Positions 11,601 through 23,079 of a stretch of DNA of 64,000 nucleotides are shown here, piece by piece. Both the position numbers and the translations under genes were made by a program. The notes under the pieces are model-generated. The model was not told the origin of the DNA and ran no database searches. It was given only the letters and a program-made list of their open reading frames with translations. Within the stretch, counting starts at the first letter, position 1; each line of letters begins with the position of its first letter. The stretch comes from Triticum aestivum (lineage: Eukaryota > Streptophyta > Magnoliopsida > Poales > Poaceae). Location: the NCBI RefSeq assembly GCF_018294505.1, contig NC_057802.1, forward strand, positions 312,408,209 through 312,472,208. The letters are read 5' to 3'.

Positions 11601-13043
11601 ACGATGCTTACACGTCGACGGCGATGTACTTCCTCCGCTTTAGCGGTCCAAAGATGCTGCTGCTTCTAGGGGATCCCTTCCTCTTGCGGAGCTCTTCGAA
11701 GTCCACACAAAGGCGACAGAAGCGCTGGACGTGACGGCCAGTGCGCAGCGGGGCCGAAGAAGAGCTCGGAAGAATATCTTCAGGGGTGCCCGGCTGCGGC
11801 GAACAGCCGGGCAGCGTTTCACCACAACCTCCCGAGGCTCCTGGAGCCTTGGCCTCGGGAGTCGCATACAGCGTCTCCTCAGCATCCGACGTCTCAGGAG
11901 GCGAGTGGCAGGCTCCTGAGGACGATGCCCCAGGATCACCACACAGCACGTGCTCCTCAGCACTCGAGCCGCCGGCCTCCGCCTAAGCTCGCCCGCCTGC
12001 ACCGTCACTTGGGGCGAGCTCAGCATCAGGGGCAAGGAAGGGAACCACGACGACGGGGTTCTCACGAGGCCCCTCCAGGCCAATCGGCCGCGGCCCCCAT
12101 TCATCAAAGAGAGGCATGTCCTTTACAAATTGATCCTTATTCTTGCAGTGGTACAACAAACAGTTCTTCCCAGGCAGTTCGGCCGGCAGAAAGACACCCG
12201 TCAGGACCATGAGCATTGTTCGCCGCGTCCCGAGGAGGGGCCCGGACTCCTGAAACCTCATGTGGTCCGGGCTACTGAGCAAGGTCCACATTGGGTGAGA
12301 ATGGCGCTGAAGCGGAGCGACCCAACGTTGGACGAATTCCTTCACCACCATCGGTGGAGTTACGCCGCGATCCTTCAACAACCTCAACCTGAGCCAGACG
12401 CGGGCAAGGTCGGGGCTTGCGAGCCGCTGATGGCTCCAGCCGGAGTTAGGAACAGCGGGCCCCGACGGAGCCTAAAGCAGAGGACTGAGCACACCGGCAT
12501 CGACGAACACCCATCGTGTCCGGAATTCACTCGTGGATGGAGGAAGCTCGAAATCGATCCCCTCGCCCACCGTCGCAGCCACGGCCTGGAAGCTCATGCA
12601 CCCCGGGCATTGCTGAGGGTCGGCCAGATGCAATGATAAGAAATGACGGAGGAGATCCACCGAAGGAGCGATGCCCACCATGGCTTCGCACACGAAGGCG
12701 AAGACAACAAGAAGAGTCACAGACTGAGGGTCAAGATGCAGCGTGTGGATCTGATAATGCTCAAGCACAGCATTGAAGAAGGCAGAGAAAGGAGGAATCA
12801 GGCCAGTCCAGAGGGCATCTATGAAGATTGGGACCTCGGTGGCCGTCTGAGCCGTGCGAGTGCGAGACGCGGGCCAAGCCACCGTCTCCCCCACTCATTG
12901 AAGCTAGAAGCAAGCATCGGGCGCACCTTGTCCATTGCCTCGCCGTTGAGCACCCGAGACCGGCCAAGCGCCGGTGCAAAGGACGGAGGCGCAGGTGGAA
13001 GAGACAGAGGAGTCTTCCCCTTCTCAGCTTGTTTCGGCGCCAC
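5632..13043 (-). pseudogene. Antisense gene of G1: PF04195-type domain plus coiled coil
   Basis: The gene runs against the element's direction. Its start region reads VAPKQAEKGKTP with GTG at 13043 where ATG is expected. After a frame change near 12900 the frame from 12894 contains a stretch (IPPFSAFFNAVLEHYQIHTL...FVCEAMVGI) resembling the putative gypsy-type transposon domain PF04195. The same frame runs on through TAG stops at 12472-12474 and 11983-11985 to 11612. A candidate 63-nt intron (11611-11549, GTAAG...TTTCAG) keeps the frame open into exon 2. Exon 2 is a long Glu/Arg/Ala coiled coil with several more stops, is split by the solo LTR at 6358-10558, and ends in an Asp-rich tail at 5632. 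The function of these antisense genes in Tat elements is not established. This copy is clearly broken. Confidence 0.7.
6358..10558 (-). repeat. Solo LTR of a TGTAAC...GTTACA family, 4201 bp
   Basis: A single LTR bounded by TGTAACGCCC and GGTGTTACA is flanked on both sides by the 5-bp TSD CCCGC (6353-6357 and 10559-10563). No internal region or primer-binding site is present, so it is the product of LTR-LTR recombination. On the minus strand its last ~1.65 kb matches the ends of both G5 LTRs (34610-36261 and 42470-44121), but its first part differs from G5. A TATA-like ATATAT lies near 10017-10024 on the minus strand. A very G+C-rich block occupies 9550-10030. It interrupts exon 2 of the G1 antisense gene. 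Confidence 0.9.
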
Positions 13044-13180
13044 GGCGACGGAGCAGGCGGAGCGCAAGTCAGATTGGAGAAGAGAAGCAGAGCCGCGAGG
13101 AAGCAGGGGAATTGGGGAAGCGAGGCGCAGGAGGCAGAGGAATAACTGTGTAGGCCGCAGGGGCCGCATAGCCAGGCGGA

Positions 13181-13186
13181 TTTAAA
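13181..13186 (-). promoter_or_regulatory. TATA-like box upstream of the G1 antisense gene
   Basis: Minus strand GCCTTTAAATCC lies about 138 bases upstream of the GTG at the antisense gene's start. The place matches TATA boxes in front of the antisense genes of G3 (51024) and G4 (59713). The motif is weak on its own. Confidence 0.4.
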
Positions 13187-13298
13187 GGCATCGTGGGGAA
13201 GCAGAGAGGCCCATGTCCAATCAACCGCCACGCGTCGACCGAGCCCACAGGCTATTGGGGCCCGCGGTGCTCCGAATTTAAAGGCATCGTGGGTGAGT

Positions 13299-16200
13299 TG
13301 TCACATCCTAGCTAGTTCATGCATTAGAGTGTTGCATCATGTTTACATTTCACAGAAACCTGAAATGGGGAATGCCAGAAACCCCCAGCACCCCCCCTGG
13401 AACAACTAGGGTTTACTAAAATTCTTTTCAATGAACCTGAAATGCCCTCCATAAATGTTCACCACCTTTGGTCTTGGCTAAAACCTTTGCCAAAAATGGT
13501 TTCATATTTTTGGAGGCCATCTTGGATTTTTGCACAAGTCATAAGTACTTGCATTTGGGCATTTTAAATGCTATAAATATTTTCAAATGCCCAAATAATT
13601 TTGAAAGTATTTTTAGGCTGTTGGGAATAATCTCAAAGGTGCCTCAGAATATTTTCAGGATTTTTCCAAATGAAATAGTATTTTTACTATTTCAAAACAC
13701 AGAACAGAAATAAATAAAAAGAGAAAGAAACAGAAGGCAGAGAAACTTACCTGGCAGCCCACCTGGCGGCCCAGCACTGTGCTGGCCCACGCCAGTCAAC
13801 TGCCTGCTCTCGCCAGAGCAGGCAGAGAGGTGACGCCGGCGAGCGTGAGCTCGCCACGGCGCCAGCTGCTTGCCGCCCTCGCCGCGGATGAGCTGGCCGA
13901 CCTCCCTCGACGCGCCCCGAGCCTCTGGACACCGTCATTCTCCCCCATCGCCTCTCCCTCGCTTTCTCCCCACCATGGCCGACGCCGCAGCAGACACCTC
14001 ACCGGAGTAGCCGCGCCCACCGTCGACCTCGCGCCGTTCTAGCGTGTCCTACAGCACCGCCGTCGCCCGCTCCTTCGAGCAAGCCGAGCCCCGAGCGCTC
14101 AGTTGCCCTGAAGCTCCGTCACCGACCTCGCCTTCGCCGCTCCCCGTCGGAGATCCCCTCCGCCGTCGCCACTGCAACAGCTCGCCTCCGACCTCGCCGC
14201 CTGCTCCGTTGCAACCGCCGTGAGCATGGCCACCTTCCCATCCTCTCCCCTCTCTCTCTTGAGCTCTGTAGCCACCGCACGAAGCTCACCCGCACGCGCC
14301 GCCGCACGAGCTCGTCGCCGACGAGGCTCCGGCCATCCAACGGCCGCACCACCGTAGCCATTAGCTTCACCGCAACGCCAGGAACCCGTAGCACCCTCGC
14401 ACGTTCCTCGCCGTGCTCTCTAGCTACGGTTTCAACCACGCCCGTACCCCGGCAGCCGCACGGCTCGTCGCCGGCGTCGATTCCGGCGACCCCGAGCCCC
14501 ACTACCACCACCAGTCGACGCGGTTCGCCCTCAGCTACCCGTAGGTACTCTCCGCCGTCCTTTTGGTCGCCGGAGGGGGGATCCCGCACTCCACCGCCGC
14601 GTCTGGACGTCGCCGGCGGCTAAACGCCGGCGAGTCAACGTGGTTTGACCACAGGTTGACCCCCCCAGGGTCACTGACAAGTGGGGCCGCCTGCTAATTA
14701 ATCTGAGTCAGAGAGTTAAACTAATCCTAATTAACTAATTACCTAACAGTGACACTGACACAGGGGACCCACGCGTCAGGTTTGACCTGGACGACCCCGT
14801 TGACCTGCTGACGTCACACTGACGTCAGGCTGACGCAGTAAAGCATTACTGGAATTATTCTTATATTGGAAATTCCAGAAATTATCACAAACTTCAAAAA
14901 ATCATAGAAAATAATCTATAGCTCAGAATGAAAAGATTTATATATGAAAAATGATCAGAAAAATCCATTCTATCCATCTGTACTGGTTTCATGCATGATT
15001 AAGCAAGTTAACCTACTGTTTTATACAGAACAAGATAAAGCACTAATATGGGCCATTTATGAACTTGGAATTTGAATCTTTGATTCAAATTAGTCCAAAC
15101 CCATCTGGTCTTAGTTGCATTAGCCCAATACATCCATTTTGCCATGTCTCATGCATGCATCATATTGTTGCACTTGCTTGGCGTTGATTGTGCTTCGATG
15201 TGTTCATTGTGGTAGGTCCTGCCTCCGAGGATATTCACGGGTATCCAACTGAAGGGCAGTATCCCACCACCACTCCGTCAGGCAAGCAACCATTGATCAT
15301 TTCGATACAAACCCATCTTCTCGCTTCTGCTCTCGTTTACTGCATTAAGACAACGCGATTCAAACTGCTGCGTGTGTTGCGGTAGTTGAACCCACTTTCC
15401 TTGCATGACCTGTCATTGCCACAGTAACTAGATGAAACCCACTAGCATGAGTAGGAGTTGATTGAGCCATGTTGTGTTCCTACAATGCTATGCTTGCTAC
15501 GCTTAGAGTTGTGTCAGGTCTGGCTCATCAGGGTGATGAACTAGAGTGAAAGTGTGTGTGTCGATAATGAGAGTGAAGTGTTGAATACGATTTGGTAAAG
15601 GTATCGATGGGAGGCCATGTAGGAGTACATGGTGGGTTGTTTCATTGAGACCGCCCCTAAGAACTGAGATCTGTATGCGTGATTTAAGATTCAGCTACTA
15701 CCACACTTTGGGCCCAAAACCAATGGACCCCCTCGGCTTCTTATTCACCCTTGTCCTCTGTCCAGGAGTTGCACGTAGTTTCTGGTGTTTGTAGTAAGCT
15801 GGAGGCCATGGACAGCGCTGACCAAGGGGTGGGCTGTGATGCGGTAGGCTCATGGCACGGTGTACCGAGTCGCCCGTTTGGTGCCCGGGAACCCTGCACA
15901 CATCGTTCGGGGCCGTATGTGGAAACCTCGGCCGGACTCCCTGCGGATGGAACCTGAATAGGCGATAAACCTGGACTAGAGACTCGAGTGTTTAGGTAGG
16001 CTGTGGCCGACACCCACGTTGGGCTTCCGCTTGAAGGTTGCCGAGTACACGTCGTGTAGCGACGATAAGTGGTGAGAGCATGTGTGACGAAGTACACCCC
16101 TGCAGGGTATAAAACTATTCGAATAGCCGCGTCCGCGGTAAAGGACTACTTGGTCGCTTATGCAGTTCATAGACAAGTAAATGGATACTACTAAAAGCCT

Positions 16201-17361
16201 CAAGATAAGTGTGAGTACTGCGGATGGCCCTCTCGTGGGATGACGAGGGAGGATCCACGGTGGAGTATTGAGATGGTGATTAGTGGACTCGTGTGCGAAA
16301 ACTATTTCACAAGTGGTGTACCGTAGGATAGCTTAGCCAAGAGTCAAAGCTGGCTTGCTGCAATAACCCCACTACCTTCTTGAGAATGAACATGTATAGT
16401 AGGATCTTTTGTAAGACTTGCTGAGTACCTTTGTACTCATGTTGCTTTAATTACTGTTTTCAGACGACAACACCGCCCCTTCTGATGGGTTCTATGTAGA
16501 ACTCGACGACGACGAGTGACTTGCCACCCAGGTGGTGATCTAGGCTTGTGAAGGGCCTATGTAGATAGACAGGCTTCGTCAAGCCTTCTTTCTTTCTAGT
16601 GTCTGTACCCAGACAGTTTGCTTCCGCATGTGCTTGTATGATTGTATGACTTGAGTGTCGGGTCATGTGACCCCTATCTGTATGAACAAGTTATGTAAGG
16701 CTCTCCGGAGCCCTTTAAATAAAGTACTTGGAGTTGTAGAGTTTTGTTGTGATGCCATGTTGTATTTGCACATATCGAGCATATTGTGTGTATGTTTGAA
16801 ATGCTTGGTATGTGTGGGATCCGACAATCTAGTTGTTTATCCTTGGCAGCCTCTCTTATGGGGAAATGTAGACTAGTGCCTCCTTGAGCCATAGTAGTCC
16901 GCTACAGCCCGGTTCACCGGAGTCCTGCTAGCCCAGCACTACTGCTCTGGACACTTGACTGGCCGGCATGTGAGTCATATCGTTCCTGTGTCTGTCCCTT
17001 CGGGAAATGTCACGCGGTGACATCTGGAGTCCTGCCTAGCCTGCTACAGCCCGGGTTCCCGGAGTCCTGTTAGCCCAGTGCTACAGCCCGGATTCACACG
17101 CTGCTGACCGACACGTTCGATGTTGATTCATGTATGCATGTCCCCATACGTTAGTGCCGCTTTGGGTTCACGACTAGCCATGTCGGCCCGGGTTCTCTGT
17201 CATATGGATGCTAGCGACATTGTCATATACGTGAGCCAAAAGGCGCAAACGGTCCCGGGCCATGGTAAGGCGACACCCGTGGGAGTACCGTGCGTGAGGC
17301 CGCAATGTGATATGAGGTGTTACAGGCTAGATCGGTGTGACTTGGAATCGGGGTCCTGACA
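13299..17361 (+). repeat. G2 5' LTR, 4063 bp
   Basis: TGTCACATCC...GTCCTGACA, nearly identical to 23063-27127 and followed by the primer-binding site. It holds a G+C-rich gene-like block at about 13750-14650 and an A+T-rich downstream half. Short ORFs inside are not supported as genes. Confidence 0.92.
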
Positions 17362-17365
17362 GCGT

Positions 17366-17378
17366 TGGCATCAGAGCC
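17366..17378 (+). other. G2 primer-binding site
   Basis: TGGCATCAGAGCC lies 4 bases after the LTR end, close to the initiator-Met tRNA complement used by chromoviruses. Confidence 0.8.
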
Positions 17379-17800
17379 GGACTGCCTGTAGGTGCGATAA
17401 GCCAGACTGGTCGATGTCGAGTCTAGAAATGCTTTAGTTATATGTAGGGGAATTGATTGTGGGAGGGAACGTAAGGTTCTTTTACTCCTTTACCTCATGC
17501 CCTCTGATCTGAGTCATACTCTTCTCATTCCACGTGGGTTAAGGACTAGGCTCTCTCCTCTCTATCAGGTTCACGTGTTACTAATCCGTAGTAACTTATA
17601 GGATTGTTGGTTCCATGCTTCAGTTCAGTTTCTACTACCCTGGTATGTTGTCGGTTGAACCAGAACCTTGACATGATGTTGTTGAGTGGTATTGCAAAAC
17701 TGTTGCGAATGTCTCAAATCCTTTTCCGAGCATTTACAGTGGTTATGCTGTCCGAATTCTCCTAGAAATACTAATGCCTTGCATTATTTCGTGCTTTTAG

Positions 17801-18573
17801 ATGGCCACCCGTTCCCAGAACCAAGTGGTTCGTCTGACCCGGTGCATCGGCGTACCTGGTCACACGGCCATGTTGGTCCGAGTGATGGTTGAGACAGGCT
17901 ATCGTTGGTATCCCGAGTATACCGTCGAGGAGCAGTTTCGAGACTTTAATCAAAGCCAATATCTTTGCACAGTCAGGATTTACCCATCCTATCCTGGAGC
18001 CACTGAACCCTCCATTGCTCTTATGGACTTGGGGTTACTATCGAGATGTCTGTGCAGGACGCAGTTTACTCAATGATGACTATCATGCGAGCCAGAACTG
18101 CTTTGCTTCAGAACACCGACTACCGCTACATGCCAACAGCACTCCCTGGGGCACAGGGGTACTATCAGGCTACTTACTGTGATTCTACCCATGAGGACTC
18201 ACTACTCCGCACCACCACCGAGATGCTTGAGGACAAGGACCGTGAGAACCGTGCCTTGCTAATGGAGCTCTTTAATGCTCGTGCTGATCACTGGGCCACA
18301 CTGACACGGTTTGCACCTGCCGTGCAAGCTGGGTTCATGGACATGAGGGACTTATACCCCGTGCGATCTAGTCTGCCAGAATGTATGGAATGGTGTGATG
18401 TAGGATGCATCACCCCTCCTCGTGGACCCCGTCTGCCACCGTTTGTTGGACCAAGGCCACACCCGAGTCCCTATGGACCACAAGCTCCACAAGACCGACT
18501 GTTTCCGGATGATCATGTTCAGCTCCCAGGACATGGTGGTGACTTCTATGAAGATTACTACGGAGACGTCTGA
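17801..18573 (+). pseudogene. Chromovirus leader ORF upstream of gag, frameshifted
   Basis: ATG 17801 opens MATRSQNQVVRLTRCIGVPG and runs to about residue 70. Near 18000-18045 the reading moves to another frame, where MSVQDAVYSMMTIMRARTAL continues to a TGA at 18571-18573. Together the parts would give about 250 residues, ending in a Pro-rich and then acidic, Tyr-rich tail (DFYEDYYGDV). I recognise no named domain. The frame lies between the primer-binding site and gag, about 440 bases after the LTR, and is separated from gag by a stop. Similar leader ORFs occur in grass chromoviruses as far as I recall, but the role is unknown. One frameshift makes this copy defective. Confidence 0.6.
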
Positions 18574-18701
18574 GTTGGTAGTAGTTCGGCTAGTGTTGCG
18601 GGTATTGTAACACCCGCAACAACCCTGCCGTCCAGGAGCAGGGTGAAGCCAATGCAGCCAGGGCGGAGAACCTGCCCCAACCGCCTTCACTGGCCGAAGT
18701 T

Positions 18702-21700
18702 ATGCTGGAGGCAGAAAGAAACAAGCGTGAGACTAACCGCTTGCTAGAGCGAATTGAGCAGAATACTGCACGTCACCAGAGGAACGACCTGGTGTCCAAC
18801 AATGACTTTATCAAGTTGTACCCACCGAAGTTCAACCATTCCGTCGAGCCCCTTGATGCGGATGATTGGCTTCGCAGCATCACCCATAAGCTACGTTCTG
18901 CCAACGTAGCCGAAGCTGATAAGGTTACCTACGCTGCCTATCACCTTGAAGGCCCTGCTAGCCTTTGGTGGGAGAACTTTGAGGCTATGCGCCCAGCTGG
19001 CCAAATCACTACTTGGGCTGAGTTCAGTGAGGCTTTCCGTGAGCATCACATTCTGGAGGGTCTCATAGATCATAAGCGGGAAGAATTCTGCAACTTCACC
19101 CAAGGCAGACTGACCGTGGATGCATACAGCCGTGAGTTTGGAAATCTAGCACGCTATGCTCCTGAAGAGGTATCCACCGACGCCAAGAAGCAGGCAAGGT
19201 TCCGCAAGGGACTTAGCCTTGAGCTTCGCCGTGATCTTCGTCTGCATGAGTGCACCTCTTTCCAGAAGTTGGTCAATAAGGCCATCAGTGCCGAGACAGG
19301 ACAGACTGACTATGACGCTACACGCAAGCACTCTCGCGATTTTGGTTCCTCATCCGGCTCCGGATCCCAGAAGCGTCGGGTCTGGATTCCAAATACTGCT
19401 CTGCCACCCAGGTTCACTCCGAGGCCATCCTTCGAGGCGCCTCGCCCCAACCAGCAGCATGCACCGCCCAAGGTTTATGGTGGCCCCGCTGCTCATGCCG
19501 CTCCACGCCCCAATATTGTGACATGCTTCAAGTGTGGAGAAACGGGTCACTATTTGCGCGAGTGCCCCCAAAACAACCTCAACCAACCTGGACAGTCCGT
19601 TGGCCGTGGTAAGCCAGCAGGAAAGACTTACTACGCCAAGCCAGCCACCACTGCACGTGGCCATGTCAACTATGTTTCAGCTGAAGAAACTCATGAGGAT
19701 CCCAACGTCGTCCTTGGTACGCTCCTTGTTAATTGCCATCCGGCAACTGTTCTTTTCGATACTGGAGCATCTCATTCATTTATCTCCGAGAGCTATGCTC
19801 GATTGCACAACACCACATTTTGTGACATGCCCACTTCCATGGTAATCCAAACCCCTGGTACTAAGTGGCAAACCTCTAAGATAAGCCATGGAAATGAAAT
19901 TCTTGTTGACAGATTGGTCTTCCTTGCGTCACTAATAGCTCTCAAGTCCTCGGACATAAACATCATCTTGGGTATGGACTGGATGTCAGCACATTATGCT
20001 AAGATTGATTGCTCTACTAGAACTGTTCAACTCACCCATCCGTCGGGCAAGACAGTCAATGTTTTGACCCGAGTGTCTAAGCGTCAGCTCTACTCATTAA
20101 ATGTCAACCCTCTTCCAGACCTCGAAGATGTGCCGGTAGTCCGTGACTTCCCGGATGTCTTCCCTGAAGAACTGCCGGGTATTCCACCTGACAGGGATGT
20201 CGAGTTCGTGATAGACCTTGTTCCAGGAACCGTCCCAATCTCTAGAAGACCCTATAAGATGGCACCCCTAGAGCTAGCCGAGCTTAAGAAACAACTCGAT
20301 GAGTCCTTGAAAAAGGGTTTCATCCGTCCTAGTTCTTCTCCGTGGGCTTGCCCCGTCCTCTTCGTCAAGAAGAAGGATGGTACGGATCGGATGGTTGTAG
20401 ATTACCGACCCGTCAACCTAGTCACAATCAAGAACAAGTATCCGCTTCCCAGGATCAACGACCTGTATGATCAGCTCGCTGGATCCTCAGTCTTCTCTAA
20501 GATGGATTTGAGGTTGGGCTACCATCAAATCAAAATCAAGAACGGGGACATTCCTAAAACGGCCTTTGTTACTCGTTATGGCCAATACGAGTATACTGTC
20601 ATGTCCTTCGGGTTAACCAATGCTCCAGCAACCTTTTCTCGGTTAATGAACTCAATCTTCATGGAGTATTTGGATAAATTCGTCGTAGTATACCTTGATG
20701 ATATACTCATCTACTCCAAGAACGAGGCAGAACATGCCGAGCATTTAAGGCTAGTACTGATGAAACTTCGAGAGCATCGCCTTTATGCTAAATTCTCTAA
20801 GTGTGAATTCTGGTTGCCAGAAGTGACCTACCTAGGCCACGTGATCTCTGGTAAGGGTATTGCTGTTAATCCCGAGCGAGTTCAAGCCATCCTTGACTGG
20901 ACTCCCCCTGAAACGGTCAAGCAAGTCCGGAGTTTCCTTGGCTTAGCGAGCTACTGTCGCCGCTTCGTCGAGAATTTCTCCAAGGTTGCTAAACCTCTAA
21001 CCGAACTCCTCAAGAAAGATAAAAAGTTCGAGTGGACCCCACAGTGCGAGTTCAGCTTTCAGGAACTGAAAAGACGCCTGACATCTGCCCCCGTACTCGT
21101 ACCACCAGATTTTTCTAAGGACTTTGTTATCTATTGCGACGCCTCGCGACAAGGACTAGGTTGCATACTCATGCAAGATCGTCATGTGATTGCCTACGCT
21201 TCCCGACAGTTGCGTCCACATGAGGATAATTATCCCACACATGATCTAGAGCTTGCAGCCGTAGTCCATGGACTCAAAACATGGCGACATTACCTTCTCG
21301 GTAACCGTTGCGAGATTTTCACCGACCACCAGAGTCTGAAATACATCTTCACCCAGCCGGATTTGAATCTCAGGCAAAGACGTTGGGTCGAGTTGATCTC
21401 AGACTACGACTTAGGAATTACTTACACCCCGGGCAAAGCCAACGTCATGGCTGATGCGCTAAGCCGTAAATCCTATTGTAACAACTTGATGTTACAACAA
21501 AGTCAACCACTTCTCCACGAGGAATTCTGTAAGCTTAACCTTCACATTGTTCCTCAAGGATTTCTATCCACCCTGGTGGCGAAACCAATCCCTTACGGAT
21601 CAGATCATCAAAGCTCAGAAGGTAGATCCGGGAATATCCCGTATTAAGAGAAACATCAAGAAAGGAGTCGCGGATTGTTTCTCCGTTGATGACCAAGGTG

Positions 21701-23079
21701 TTGTGTTCTTTGGAGACCGCCTAGTGGTTCCCAAGGTACGCAACCTGAGGCGATTGATCCTTAAGGAAGCTCATGAATCTCCTCTCACCATTCATCCCGG
21801 TAGTACTAAAATGTATCAAGACCTACGCCAGAGGTTTTGGTGGACTAGGATGAAGAGAGAAATTGCTCAATACATTGCTAATTGCGACGTCTGCCGTCGT
21901 GTTAAAGCAGAGCATCAACGGCCTGCTGGCACCCTTCAGCCTCTGGCTATTCCTGAATGGAAATGGGATAAAATCGGTATGGATTTCATTACCGGGTTTC
22001 CCAGGACCAAGAGAGGGAATAATGCTATCTTCGTTGTTGTCGATCGCCTTTCCAAAGTAGCCCACTTCCTACCAGTTCGTGAGAGTATAACCGCTAGCCA
22101 GCTAGCAGACTTGTACATCTCCCGAATAGTGTCTCTTCATGGTGTTCCATTGGAAATTAACTCAGACCGTGGAAGTCTCTTCACCTCTCGATTTTGGGAA
22201 AGTTTCCAAAATGCTATGGGAACTCGTCTCTCTTTTAGCACCGCCTTTCACCCTCAATCAAGTGGTCAGGTAGAACGAGTTAATCAAATTCTGGAGGATA
22301 TGCTCCGAGCTTCTGTCATCTCGTTTGGCATGGATTGGGAGAAATGCCTTCCATTCGCCGAGTTCGCTTATAACAATAGTTACCAAGCTAGCTTGGGCAA
22401 AGCCCCTTTCGAGGTTCTCTATGGACGAAAATGTCGAACGCCTCTTAACTGGTCAGAAACCGGGGAAAGACAACTCTTTGGCCCGGATATGATTCAGGAA
22501 GCAGAAGAGCAGGTTCGCATTATTCGTGAGAAATTGAAAACAGCCCAATCTCGCCAAAAGAGCCATTATGATCGCAAACATAAGGCTATGACTTTTGAGG
22601 TTGACGAGAAGGCTTACCTTCGGGTGACTCCTTTAAAGGGAACCCATCGATTCGGTATCAAAGGCAAATTGGCTCCTCGCTACATTGGACCCTTTCGCAT
22701 TCTTGCCAAGCGAGGAGAAGTTGCCTACCAATTGGAACTACCTCCGCATCTTTCCAAGGTTCATGACGTCTTCCACGTTTCCCAACTCAGGCGTTGCTTC
22801 TCGGATCCTATCCGTGGAGTGGACCACGAAACGCTTGATCTCCAAGATAATCTCACATACCGGGAGTATCCCATTCGAATCCTTGATCAAGCCGAGCGTA
22901 CCACTCGACGCCAAAACATCAAGTTTCTCAAAGTTCAATGGTCACACCATTCCGAGAAAGAAGCTACTTGGGAAAGGGAGGATCGTCTTCGACTTGAGTA
23001 CCCCACCTTCTTCCCAACGGATCCTAAATCTCGGGACGAGATTCTTTTGAGTGGGGGTGAGTTGTCACATCCTAGCTAG
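18702..23079 (+). pseudogene. gag-pol: G2 gag-pol polyprotein with chromodomain, one frameshift
   Basis: The first frame (18702-21647) holds gag with a retrotransposon capsid-like region ([14 protein letters not shown]), a CCHC knuckle ([14 protein letters not shown]), the aspartic protease motif [11 protein letters not shown], reverse transcriptase with [11 protein letters not shown], and RNase H ([12 protein letters not shown], then DALSRK). Near 21590, in the linker to integrase, an extra base shifts the frame; 21547-23079 continues with the zinc-binding HHCC region (CDVCRR), the integrase core (GMDFITGFP, SDRG, QVERVNQ as the D-D-E set) and a C-terminal chromodomain (EATWEREDRLR). The chromodomain would guide integration into heterochromatin. 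The frame ends just inside the 3' LTR. Apart from the frameshift the protein looks complete. Confidence 0.92.
23048..23062 (+). other. G2 polypurine tract
   Basis: TGAGTGGGGGTGAGT lies directly before the 3' LTR at 23063 and would prime plus-strand DNA. A partial copy (GGGTGAGT) also precedes the left LTR at 13291-13298, which is unexpected. Confidence 0.75.

Noticed and set aside
13779..14589. Possible host gene exon (Arg/Ala-rich frames), repeated at 23543-24355
   Set aside because: Present in both LTRs of G2 at matching positions, so part of the LTR and not a host gene.
23028..23042. ATCTCGGGACGAGAT as a transcription terminator hairpin
   Set aside because: It is coding in G2 and adjoins the polypurine tract; a hairpin terminator has no role in a plant Pol II element.
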